Shown: positions 47,219 to 56,365 of the stretch, piece by piece
How positions within the stretch are numbered: position 1 is the stretch's first letter
Layout of the letters: each line of letters begins with the position of its first letter
Assembly (NCBI GenBank): GCA_018343915.1
Contig: JABRWF010000004.1
Location: 4,340,001 to 4,404,000 of the forward strand
Direction: 5' to 3'
Length of the DNA: 64,000 bases
Source: Agroathelia rolfsii
Lineage: Eukaryota > Basidiomycota > Agaricomycetes > Amylocorticiales > Amylocorticiaceae
Notes under the pieces: model-generated
What the model saw: the letters and a program-made list of their open reading frames with translations, nothing else
The model's database searches: none
What the model was told of the DNA's origin: nothing
Made by a program: the position numbers and the translations under genes

Positions 47219-47680
47219 ATGGGGCTGGATATGCAACCAGGATTATTGGGAAAATGGACTCAGAAGTCCATGTGTCTATTTTAGAGAATGAACTCCAGGA
47301 TAGTATGGAGTTATGGGGTAAAAATACTAATAATACTATATTTCAGCAGGATAATGACCCTAAACATAAGAGCAAACTAGCCATGAAATGGTTTGAAAAC
47401 CATGAATTGGAAGTTATGGAGTGGCCTGCTAACTCCCTAGACCTCAATCCTATTGAGCATCTATGGAATCACCTCAAAAGAAAGCTAGCAGACTATGATG
47501 AGCCTACATTATCACTTACTAGGCTTTAGGAGAGAATAGAGAAGGAGTGGGATGCTATTCCAGTATCTGTTTGTCAAAAGTTGATTGAGAGTATGCCTAG
47601 AAGGGTGGCAGAGGTGATAAAAGCAAAAGGAGGATATACTAGATACTAAATTTAATAAAATTTGTATTTTGAAAATGTCA

Positions 47681-47891
47681 GCAACAAAACTGTCTTAATG
47701 ATACCCCTTGAAAGAATGATATATAACTCTATGGTTTATTGACTAAATCACATGACCTAGAGCTCGATTTAAAGCAGATATAGTATACTTGATAGGAGTA
47801 TTTTTAGTATAATTTTAAGTATTTTATTTCTGGAGATATAGATCAAAAGTTGTAAAAAATGCAAACATTGAGACAGTTTTGTCACTCAGTG
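47681..47891 (-). repeat. Tc1 right terminal inverted repeat
   Basis: 211 bp, reverse complement of the left repeat with few differences, ending GACAGTTTTGTCACTCAGTG before the TA duplication. Confidence 0.92.
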
Positions 47892-47979
47892 TAGCTCAGT
47901 TGGTAGAGCACCTGTATATATAACGGGAGGCCCTGGGTTCAATTCCTAGTCTAGCCAATTTTCTAGTTTTATCACATAT

Positions 47980-48250
47980 ATCTCTACGGAGTCTTAGAGC
48001 TAAACAAGCAAATTTACATATGCACTTCACCCGGAATTACCTTAAATAGCATGAAACCCGGGCAAGTACTGAAATTGCGAGTTGCCTTATATGGGTTAAA
48101 GCAAGCCGGTCAAAGATGGTATAATGTTCTCCACAGTATTCTTACTAAATAGAGACTTACCTAATGCAAGTATGATCACACTGTATTCACATATCACTTC
48201 GATGATGCAATAGCTATTATATTTGTTCATGTGGATGACATGACGATTAT
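47980..48250 (+). pseudogene. copia-2 RT palm fragment
   Basis: Resumes after the TRIM. Landmarks LRVALYGLKQAGQRWYNVLH (with one apparent change) and IIFVHVDDMTII, the copia catalytic box. It contains stops and is cut at 48250 by LTR-A copy 7. The rest of RT, RNase H and the 3' LTR of copia-2 are not seen. Confidence 0.8.
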
Positions 48251-48518
48251 TGTCAAGAGCTGCCTTTGCAGCTAGCTTGGGCAGTGTGGTGATGCCCCTG
48301 GAGTGCTAGTTACTAAAGCTGCTCACTACCAGATGGCAGCCCTGTGGGTTTGTGGAGTTGCCTCTTCAATATCTCAGGGCTTGCAGTAATACGGGTGGCG
48401 CGGCAAGCAGTCACAGCATACGGCAAGTTGAATGGGTGGTCTGGCAAGGTTAGGCATAGAGCAAGAGATGACAAGCCAGAGAGAAAGACAGAATGAGATA
48501 CTCAAGGACACTTGAGTC
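48251..48518 (+). repeat. LTR-A copy 7, left part
   Basis: First about 268 bp of a family-A LTR (TGTCAAGAGCTGCCTTTGCA...), preceded by ATTAT. It stops in CACTTGAGTC, where a reverse LTR-A begins. The remainder and the right-hand ATTAT are not found in the window. Confidence 0.85.
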
Positions 48519-49109
48519 TGTCATGACCCACCAACGCACCCAGCCGCCAAATGTCCCGATTGCGCACATCAACATTTGCAAACATTACGACAGAGCTACC
48601 AGTGACACCCTCCCTTCTGAGTCACTGTGTATCCCATGCATCGGATATGTTTCCAATGTGTCTACCAATGTTTCCCCAGAGCCATGTGCATGGCATCCCT
48701 TCGTGCTTCCTTCCCATCACCAATGCGCTTCTGTCCATTAGAGCATTCCATATGCTGACTGGCCTTCTCGATGTCAATCCCCAAGTGGCTATGTACCCGC
48801 ACCAGCGGATCCTTCCTATCTGGGAAGATTGCGCTTGAACTTTCCTCCTGATTGCGCTCTGATCAACAATCAGACTGCCGATGGTTCCAAAGGAATGCAT
48901 CCCTGCCTTCGTGCACAGCATGGCATGACTACCAGAGTGCGCGGCACACGCTGGATCTTTATTGTCTTTATTGTCTTTACGTATTTCTTTATTTATCATT
49001 TTCACAACTACTGTACTTTGTATATATGTACTGTACCTGATATAGTAGTTACAGTAGTCGGAAAATTAAGTGTGTTTAGCTCTAAACAAGCTCTACACCT
49101 GCTGCATAG
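48519..49109 (-). repeat. LTR-A copy 8 (reverse), truncated
   Basis: Reverse family-A LTR, plus strand TGTCATGACCCACC to CTGCATAG, about 591 of 874 bp. It is cut at 49109 by LTR-H copy 1. Together with copy 7 it forms an inverted LTR-A pair. Confidence 0.85.
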
Positions 49110-49939
49110 TGTCATGAGTTGGAAAATATGGACAGAATTTTTGCAAATTATTTAATTTTTATTGGAACTATTTTTACGAATTTTCATCTCCTTTTATCTT
49201 TTTCTTTTATTACCCTTAGGGCGTGGACTGTAGGCAGTGAACAGTCAGGTGATTGGCCCTCATGTGACTAAGCCGCACGCTACAGAAGTAATCGTGAGTT
49301 GTGCATTTCCTGTTCACCATTCTGCACAACTCCAGAGTACAAACCTCCGACCACTGACTGATTCCTAACGGATAATGGTTCCATTACACACCTCCGAGTT
49401 TCTGCTCCCGAGCTCCTGCGGAGCTCCGCTCCTGAGCGCGGAACCTCCGGAAGTGTTGTATCTCTGCACGGCTGCCCGTCAGAGTTAGGGAAAAGGTCTT
49501 CCCCTGCATAATCTACTTCCTCTATTCTTTGCCTCCGCAGCGGAACTAGCGTGGAGCTTCTGCAAGTAGTATAAGTAGTCTATGTAACTTGTCCTGAAAG
49601 GCCAGCTTTGACCTCTTTGCCTTCAGGCAAGTATTACATGTTTGTATTTCTCTTATAGTATTACTCAATGAAACTTTGCCTTCAGGGTTCATTCCGCAGG
49701 GCCTAGCCCGTCTCAGCTATAGTATTCAATCACACCGGAGGTGGCGGAAATCCCCTCAAATAGTTTATAAGTCTATCGGAATAAGAGTAGGAGCCTCGCA
49801 CATAGATACGGAAGAGTACCCAGTGTTGCCCTTCAATAAATCAGGGAACATATCTGTGGGAAAACCATATTTGTGTAGTACTTCGATTGTAGTGTTTGAG
49901 AGTGTACCCTTTGCACAGTTAAGGAGTGTACCCTTGACA
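49110..49939 (+). repeat. LTR-H copy 1
   Basis: 830-bp LTR, TGTCATGAGTTGGAAAATATGG...CCCTTGACA, related to the gypsy-3 LTR with the same TATAAGTAG box and CCAGCTTTGACCTC leader. Flanks are CATAG and ATGAC, so no target duplication: one side has been lost by recombination or deletion. Confidence 0.88.
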
Positions 49940-50040
49940 ATGACACTGTAAAGCATTGAAGGATGGGCAACAATGTTTAATGAGCGTTAAAGGGCAGGTG
50001 ATGACACTGGAAGGTGCTAGAGGTAGGCAACATACAGGAA
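49940..50040. repeat. Degenerate minisatellite, left part
   Basis: About three imperfect units of roughly 31 bp built on AAGGATGGGCAACAATG. The same unit type continues at 52757-52890 on the other side of LTR-A copy 9. Confidence 0.55.
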
Positions 50041-50270
50041 AATCCCATTGGAGATTGGGGTGAATTTTGATTGGTCTGTCAATGCTCATAAGGCTAGTAC
50101 AAAACACTCCCTCTAATTTGGTGACTAGCAAAGTGCATTGCATGGGCTGGTCTACCCAGTAGTATGTGGCTTGCCAAAGGGCCCAAGAGTAGAGACAAAA
50201 ATAAGAGAGAAATGTACAAACCCAAAAGAGAATCTAACATGAAGGACGGACAGTCTGTAGACCAGGAGGA
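50041..50270. other. Unclassified sequence between minisatellite and LTR-A copy 9
   Basis: About 230 bp with no gene or recognised element. It ends in GAGGA, the target duplication of LTR-A copy 9. Confidence 0.4.
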
Positions 50271-50935
50271 TGTCAAGAGCTACCTTCGCAGCTAGCTCGG
50301 GCAGTGCAGCGATGCCTCTGGAGCGCTAACTGCTACAGCTGCTCACTGCCAGATGGCAGCCCTGTGGGTTTGTGGAGTCGCCTCTTCGATATCTCGGGGC
50401 CTGCGGCAATACGAGTGGCGCGGCGAGCAGTCAAGCATATGGCAGGTTAAATGGGAGGTCCGGCGAGATCAGGTGTAGAGTGGAGAGACCAAGCGGAGAT
50501 GAGGTACTAGACAAGATACTCGAGGACACTCAAGTCCATAGGTTGACTGCTGAACAATGCAGCGGGTGTAAGGCTTGTTTAGGGCAATACACACTTAATT
50601 TTCTGACTACTGTATCTACTACATCAAGTACAGTACTATATACTAGAATACAGTAGTTGCAGAAAGATAAATAAAGAACAGGCAAGGAAAACAATAAAGA
50701 CAATAAAGTCCAGTGCACGCCGCATGCTCTGGTAGTCGTGCCACGCTGTGCACGAAGGCAGGGGTGCGTTCCTTCGGAACTATCGGCAGTCTGATTGTTG
50801 ATCAGAGTGCGATCATAAGGAGAGTCCAAGCGCGATCTTCCCAGATAGGAAGGATCCGCTGGTACGGGCACATGGCAACTCGGAGATTGATGTCGAGAAG
50901 GCCAGTCGGCATGTGGAACACTCTGATGGACAGAA

Positions 50936-51129
50936 TGTGAGAAAAAGCGAGCCAGCCAGATTTATATCAAAAGCATAATAGCATTACGCTTGTCCTTGTA
51001 CTTGGACGCGGTACGTGGACAAACGAATAGAGTAACTACTACAAAAATCCATAGCTACATATTACAGTCACGCGGAGCGTGACTGTGACTCCGTCACTCC
51101 CATCGAGGCATGGATTGCCCATTCTAACA
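50936..51129 (-). repeat. Element I LTR (3' LTR)
   Basis: 194 bp. Contains a perfect hairpin CAGTCACGC-GGA-GCGTGACTG at 51065-51085, present again in the other LTR. Confidence 0.9.
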
Positions 51130-52346
51130 CACCCCCTCAATCCTTGCAATCAAACCCAAAGGAAATCCAACCAAAGAGAAAAGAAAATCCTATGTAGGTA
51201 GTGTAGATGTAGGTAGAGTAGTGTATGCAATAAGAAATGAGAATGAAGAGAAAGAAATGAAAAAGTGCAAGATACCACTTGCGCCCGAAAATCCAAAACA
51301 GAAATCGCGGCAGCCGTGCGCGCGCGATTGGGCCGTGGCGGTTAATTCCTGCATGTGCCGGCACCTTCTGGTTGCTGGTGCTATGCCGGACTTGTTGTTT
51401 GTGTTGAGCTAAATGCAGCGGGTTTGGTCTTCGCGCGTTTGGCTCGATAGCCCGGGGCTGGGTGATGTTGAGCAAATGAAAATGATTGCACAACGACAGA
51501 ATGGCCGTCGCCGTTGTGCCTAGCACCCCCTGGTGTCCGTGCTCGTCCTATGGGTCATGATCCATCGCGGTGTTGTCCCATTGCTCGTCTTTGCGGCTGG
51601 GACGGTCCTCGCGGCTCAATGCCTCTTGACAGCGGGTTCGTGCTCATCCTGGGGTTGTGATCCATCACGGTGTTGTCCTGTTGCTCGTCTTCTACGGCTG
51701 GTACGGTCCCGTGGCTCAATGCCTCTGGATGGCAGATTGCACGGCATGGTGGTGGACATGTTTGCCGCCATTTCGTGCATGTTTGTTGGGTGGTGAATTT
51801 GACTATGCTCATGCTGAGCCCTCGGGTGAATGAACAAAGAGGTAGGGTGCATCGGCACCCCCCTAACGGCATTACTGGTGTGCGAGTGTGTGTGTATGTG
51901 CGTATGCGTGCGTGCGTGTCAAATTCGTCGCCCTGATTCAGGGGTCTTCCTGAATCCCCGTGCGAATCCCCTCCTGTTATGCCTACTCCGGTGGGTATGC
52001 AAAACCCTACACTGGCTCCTCGCCAGCTCCGACGACGCCTTATCGTGGCGGTTACCCGTCCCTCCGAGATTCTCTCATGGAATCCGGAGGCCTGTTATCC
52101 GCCGACAGCTCATTGCTGTCCGGTTCATGCATGTTGTCGTGAGTCTATTGGCCAGTGGCCTGACGCTGGGTGGGTCCTTAGATTTCGATCGCGTTGCTGA
52201 CTTCATGCATATGAGAGAGCTCCCCAGGAGCTAATGAAAGCCCGGGGCTGCAGAAACTCGCGGCTCGCTGCCTGGTTAGACAGCCGTTCGTCTATTGAGT
52301 GACCAGGAGAAATGCAATTTTACGTGCTGCTACACGGATTCGTTTG

Positions 52347-52540
52347 TGTGAGAAAAAGCGAGCCAGCCAGATTTATATCAAAAGCATAATAGCATTACGC
52401 TTGTCCTTGTACTTGGACGCGGTACGTGGACAAACAAATAGAGTAACTACTACAAAAATCCGTAGCTACATATTACAGTCACGCGGAGCGTGACTGTGAC
52501 TCCGTCACTCCCATCGAGGCATGGATTGCCCATTCTAACA
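52347..52540 (-). repeat. Element I LTR (5' LTR)
   Basis: 194 bp and nearly identical to the other LTR (I see AACAAATAG for AACGAATAG and CCGTAGC for CCATAGC), so the insertion is fairly recent. Confidence 0.9.
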
Positions 52541-52756
52541 CAGAAGCACATCAATGATGAGAAGGAAGCATGAAAGGCGGCCGTGCACATGGCTCCGGGG
52601 AAACGTCCGCGGACACATCGGAAACGCTTCCGATGCACGGGGTACGCGGTGACTCAGAAGGGAGGGCATCGCTAGTGACTCCGTTGTAGATGTTTGCATG
52701 TGTCGATGTGTACGATCGGGACATTTGGCGGCCGGGTGCATTGGTGGGTCATGACA

Positions 52757-52990
52757 GAGGATAGGCAATGATGGTGACAAGGTGTCAAAGGATCGGGCAA
52801 CAATACTGATAAGTACTGAAGGAATGGGTGACAATACTAGAAGTATTGAAGGGATAGGCAACAACGTTGGAGAATGCCGAAGGGCAGGTGCAAGGTAGGA
52901 AGAGAAGGTGAAACAAAAATATAAACGGACAAGCAGGGACAGCGGTGGGAGTATATCCCCCTACTTAGTAGATGTCCCATTCATCCATGA
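52757..52990. repeat. Degenerate minisatellite, right part, and flank
   Basis: From about 52793, three or four units of 30-31 bp, such as AAGGATCGGGCAACAATACT, AAGGAATGGGTGACAATACT and AAGGGATAGGCAACAACGTT. From 52890 to 52990 there is nothing recognisable. It is the continuation of 49940-50040. Confidence 0.6.
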
Positions 52991-53041
52991 TGTCATGACC
53001 TGCCAACGCACCTGGCCGCCGAACGTCCCGATCGCACACAT
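52991..53041 (-). repeat. LTR-A copy 10 (reverse), first 51 bp
   Basis: TGTCATGACCTGCC... matches the end of family A in reverse and is cut after 51 bp by the gypsy-4 LTR. The rest should lie beyond gypsy-4, outside the window. Confidence 0.8.
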
Positions 53042-54022
53042 TGTTACGAGTCGCTTGATGTACTATAATTTTATTGTGAATTTTTCATTATTTTTCTGAA
53101 TTTTTCCCGATTTTTCTCTATTTTTTGACATATATATTGTATATTACGTAAACACACATTCTGATGACTAAGCAAGTCATGTGACCAGTCGACCATGTGA
53201 CTCGCCATTATGTGACCACTAGTCATGTAACATCTTATGTAAGCAGAGTCTAGAGCACGGGTCCGGATCATGACACCACTTTAAACTCATTATAACTAAT
53301 AATGGCGCAATATCACACCATACTTAGCATTGCTGCGCACAGACCATGTAATTGCGCACAGACCAGGTAGAATTAGTATATAACCCTGTAGTGCCCCTAC
53401 CTGAAGACCTCAGATTTGTTCTCTTTGTCTTCAGGTAAGCACAGTAGTGCTGTGTATTAGATAGATGCTAACATAATAAAAACTTTGTCTTCAGAGTCCA
53501 CATTCTCTCAAGGTGTGATTGCCTGTCTCCCCCCCAACTCTCTCTCTCTCTCAAAATCCTCTCTGCCTTGTGCTAGGAGGTAACCAGTGTGCTTTATGCT
53601 ACTGGTTGTTTAGAGGTCGCTTAGTGCCCTCTACATTAGAATACATAAGACAGGTCCAGCCCTCTGGGTGACCATTTGCATCTCTGTATACAAATTCATA
53701 GTATTTAGTACACTCAAGTAAGCAAAGGCAGTGCCCTGCGCTTATCGCGGTTAAGATACATCATATGCCTAACGGCATACACAAGACAATTGGTGTTCTA
53801 CGTATAGACCCTGCTTGAAAGTCTTGTAGACTTAGAGTAAAGCTCGGTGATACAAAGACTCTGATTTGCGTGACAGCTGTAATAGCACAAGGAAGTGTAC
53901 ACCTGCGCATCTCTAGTCTTAGGAGTTGTAAAACAGCCGATACTTGGCTACCCTGTACCTTCAAGGGGTTGACATAGATATAGGTTGAGTTTTGGTGGCA
54001 AAAGTCAGGTGTGCTCTTGACA
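53042..54022 (+). repeat. gypsy-4 5' LTR (LTR-D)
   Basis: 981 bp, TGTTACGAGTCGCTTG...GTGCTCTTGACA. U3 has four CATGTGAC-like boxes at 15-16-bp spacing (53178, 53194, 53209, 53224). The leader contains AGATTTGTTCT (53412-53422), complement of the primer-binding site. Confidence 0.92.
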
Positions 54023-54024
54023 TT

Positions 54025-54035
54025 AGAACAAATCT
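54025..54035 (+). promoter_or_regulatory. gypsy-4 self-primer-binding site
   Basis: AGAACAAATCT pairs perfectly with AGATTTGTTCT at 53412-53422. The 11-nt sequence differs from the gypsy-1 to -3 site at several positions, yet complementarity is complete. Confidence 0.85.
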
Positions 54036-54895
54036 CCCCCTTTCATCCCTTTCTGCACTAGTTGCTTTGTGCACTAGAGGTGGTGTAGTGAGCCATATTA
54101 TTTTGAGCAAAAGAACCATTACCATACAAAGATTTTTTATAGACTACCATGGTCAATATACGTACAAAAGTTGTAGTCTTTCATTTTCACACATCTCTTG
54201 TTTTGGGAGTATTCTTGGCCAGCTTGCAAGTGGTATTAGCATCCATGGTTGCATTGGTTCTTTTGAGCTATTAAAGGGGACATCACCTGAGTGGATAGAC
54301 GAAAAAGACTCCGGTCACTACAAGTAGCCCAAAACAAGTAGTATACTTTCAGTAGGATTAGGCCTAGCTCAAAGGGCAAAGACTTTGATTCTGTATAAAT
54401 CACTTTGGGAGCCTCCAGTTTTTACTGTCGAGCTTGCTCACCATTTCACACCAAACTCCACTGCAAGAACCTACCTCTCCTGCCAAATCAGAAGAGGAAT
54501 CTTCTGAAGAAGAATCCTCTGAAGCCGAATCCTCTGACGAGGAAAACCCCACATTTCTACCCCCTTTTCCATCGGCCCATGTATTAGCACAAGTCTCTGC
54601 CCATATATCACCTCAACCAGAATCACCCATGGTACAACAAGTTGACAATGCTGCACTTATGCAACAGCTCATCCAAAACCAAACCATGATGATGCAATGG
54701 ATGCAGCAGCAATCCGAGTCTAGAGAGAAACCAAAAGAAATCGGTCATGCCCCTCCCATATTCGATGGCCAATGGATTAATTATCATCCTTTCCTACAAA
54801 AATTCCAGGCCTACCTAGAGCTAAATCCTAGGGTGTACATAACAGATGAGGAGAAGGTCAAATATCTTCTGGGTTTAATGGTGGAAGGTGCCATG

Positions 54896-55726
54896 TGTCA
54901 TGAGTTGGAAAATATGGACAGAATTTTTGCAAATTATTTAATTTTTATTGGAACTATTTTTACGAATTTTTGTCTCCTTTTATCTTTTTCTTTTATTACC
55001 CTTAGGGCGTGGACTGTAGGCAGTGAACGGTCAGGTGATTGGCCCTCATGTGACTAAGCCGCACGCTACAGGAGTAATCGTGAGTTGTGCGTTTCCTGTT
55101 CACCATTCCGCACAACTCCGGAGTACAAACCTCCAACCACTGACTGATTCCTAACGGATACTGGTTCCGCTACACACCTCCGAGCTTCTGCTCCCGAGCT
55201 CCTGCGGAGCTCCGCTCCTGAGCGCGGAACCTCCGGAAGTGTTGTATCTCCGCACGGCTGCCCATCGGAGTTAGGGAAAAGGTCTTCCCCTGCATAATCT
55301 ACTTCCTCTATTCTTTGCCTCCACAGCGGAACTAGCGCGGAGCTTCTGCAAGTAGTATAAGTAGTCTATGTAACTTGTCCTGAAAGGCCAGCTTTGACCT
55401 CTTCGCCTTCAGGCAAGTATTATATGTTTGTATTTCTCTTATAGTATTACTCAATAAAACTTTGCCTTCAGGGTTCATTCCGCAGGGCCTAGCCCGTCTC
55501 AGCTACAGTATTCAATCACACCGGAGGTGGTGGAAATCCCCTCAAATAGTTTACAAAGTCTATCGGAATAAGAGTAGGAGCCTCGCACATAGATATGGAA
55601 GAGTACCCGGTGTTGCCCTTCAATAAATCAGGGAACATATCTGTGGGAAAACCATATTTGTGTAGTACTTCAATTGTAGTGTTTGAGAATCTACCCTTTG
55701 CACAGTCAAGGAGTGTACCCTTGACA
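54896..55726 (+). repeat. LTR-H copy 2 (solo LTR)
   Basis: 831 bp, TGTCATGAGTTGGAAAATATGG...CCCTTGACA, duplication CCATG/CCACG (54891-54895, 55727-55731) with one C/T difference. Confidence 0.92.
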
Positions 55727-56365
55727 CCACGGCTTGGTCCAGCCTGTGGTATACTGAACTAGGACTACAAAACCGAGTACCTGGGCCCATAACATACCAG
55801 GAAGTAATCAAAAGTTTTAAATCCTTATTTGGAGCTTTTGATGAAAAGGTAGCGGCTAGAGATCAGCTGCGTCACCTACAACAAGGCACTACATCCACAA
55901 GGAATTTTGGGATAGCCTTCATGTTGCTGGGTAAAAGGACAGGGTTGTCTGACGATGATCTTCAAGAAAAGTACCTAGAGAGGATGAACGTCAAGCTGCA
56001 ACATATTATCACAGGCTGGGATAGTAACACCTCAACCTTCATAAAGCTGATGAATGCAGCACATGATGCAGAAGTCAATTTGATGAAGGAAGAAATGTTG
56101 TCCAGTAAGAGATACTAGTATAACAACAATCCCTAGTCAGATCTCCAGCAAAATGATCCTGATGCAATGGATATTTCGGCTACAATATTGGGAAGGACAC
56201 CCAATACATCAAAAAACCCATTCCTGAGTGCAGGTCCTGCTCAGCAGACCTCCCCGTTGCAAGTGGCTGCAACGCAAAATAACCCAACCACACAATCCAA
56301 TAACCCATTCAGGCGGAAAGACATTGTCTGCTACAACTGCCAAAAGAAAGGGCATATAGCGTGGG

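Larger units (their letters stand above)
39533..47649 (+). pseudogene. Tc1-family transposase (DD34E), split by gypsy-3
   Basis: Cut-and-paste transposase. N-terminal helix-turn-helix (ARDIAKATSVSHSSVSRICS), second DNA-binding helix region (TQTMCMRLREQGLKA), then WKRVIWSDETKINR with catalytic Asp at 39932-39934. Interrupted at 40081; after gypsy-3 the frame resumes seamlessly (GWDG then AGYATRIIGKMD). Second Asp at 47350 (FQQDNDPKH) and Glu at 47455 (NPIEHLWNHLKRKL) have 34 residues between them, the Tc1 spacing. Stops at 39896, 39975 and 47527 (all TAG) plus the 7-kb insertion inactivate it. Confidence 0.9.
39129..47891 (+). mobile_element. Tc1/mariner DNA transposon in the TRIM LTR, split by gypsy-3
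   Basis: Terminal inverted repeats of 211 bp (39129-39339 and 47681-47891) starting CACTGAGTGACAAAACTGTC, flanked by TA on both sides (39127-39128, 47892-47893). Net length is about 1621 bp after removing gypsy-3. One transposase gene lies between the repeats. The outer end (CAAAACTGTCTCAATG) and inner end (CATTAAGACAGTTTTG) of each repeat are inverted copies of each other. Confidence 0.93.
38825..47974 (+). mobile_element. TRIM: 385-bp miniature LTR element with tRNA-like LTRs, split by Tc1
   Basis: Two 123-bp LTRs (38825-38947 and 39087-47974, the second interrupted by Tc1) surround a 139-bp internal segment 38948-39086. Ends are TGTTGTAATC...TTTTATCA; target duplication CATAT (38820-38824, 47975-47979). 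The internal part starts with the half-iMet primer site GGTTATGAGCCC and ends with the polypurine tract CAGGGGGAG. There is no coding capacity. These are the defining features of a terminal-repeat retrotransposon in miniature. Each LTR carries a tRNA-like sequence. Confidence 0.88.
39087..47974 (+). repeat. TRIM 3' LTR, interrupted by Tc1
   Basis: Left part 39087-39128, right part 47894-47974; together 123 bp net of the TA duplication. The second tRNA-like copy (39120-47957, split) differs by ATAACGGG for ATAATGGG, which restores a G-C pair in the anticodon stem. Tc1 entered at tRNA position T8-A9, inside the A box. Confidence 0.85.
14142..48250 (+). mobile_element. copia-2: Ty1/copia element split into nine pieces by nested insertions
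   Basis: Host element of the nest. Surviving pieces in order: LTR/PBS/gag 14142-14960, gag 15819-16026, gag with zinc knuckle 17011-17479, zinc knuckle 19490-19699, integrase 20574-21513, integrase 22388-22449, integrase end 29649-30331, RT start 38524-38824, RT palm 47975-48250. Between them sit LTR-C, LTR-D, LTR-E (itself holding an LTR-D), LTR-A minus, LTR-A plus, gypsy-1, LTR-D (holding gypsy-2) and a TRIM (holding Tc1, holding gypsy-3). All eight insertions have matching 5-bp duplications and the protein reading resumes after each. RNase H and the 3' LTR are missing after 48250. Confidence 0.88.
50936..52540 (-). mobile_element. Element I: 1.6-kb non-autonomous LTR retrotransposon
   Basis: Two 194-bp direct repeats, 50936-51129 and 52347-52540, plus-strand ends TGTGAGAAAAAGCG...CATTCTAACA, with duplication CAGAA (50931-50935, 52541-52545). 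On the minus strand the LTR starts TGTTAGAATGGGC and is preceded by the polypurine tract GAGGGGGTG, so the element points leftward. The 1217-bp interior has no gag or pol motif. It holds a roughly 100-bp tandem duplication (TGATCCATC at 51558 and 51658). LTR start and small size suggest a copia-dependent element. Confidence 0.88.
50271..52756 (+). repeat. LTR-A copy 9 (solo LTR), interrupted by element I
   Basis: Family-A LTR 50271-50935 plus 52541-52756, with duplication GAGGA (50266-50270, 52757-52761). Net length is about 876 bp. A 1605-bp LTR element is inserted near its right end. Confidence 0.92.

Noticed and set aside
51830..52234. Plus-strand frame in element I as a real gene
   Set aside because: No start, splice or domain evidence, and it runs antisense to the element. 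Kept only as a possible captured fragment.
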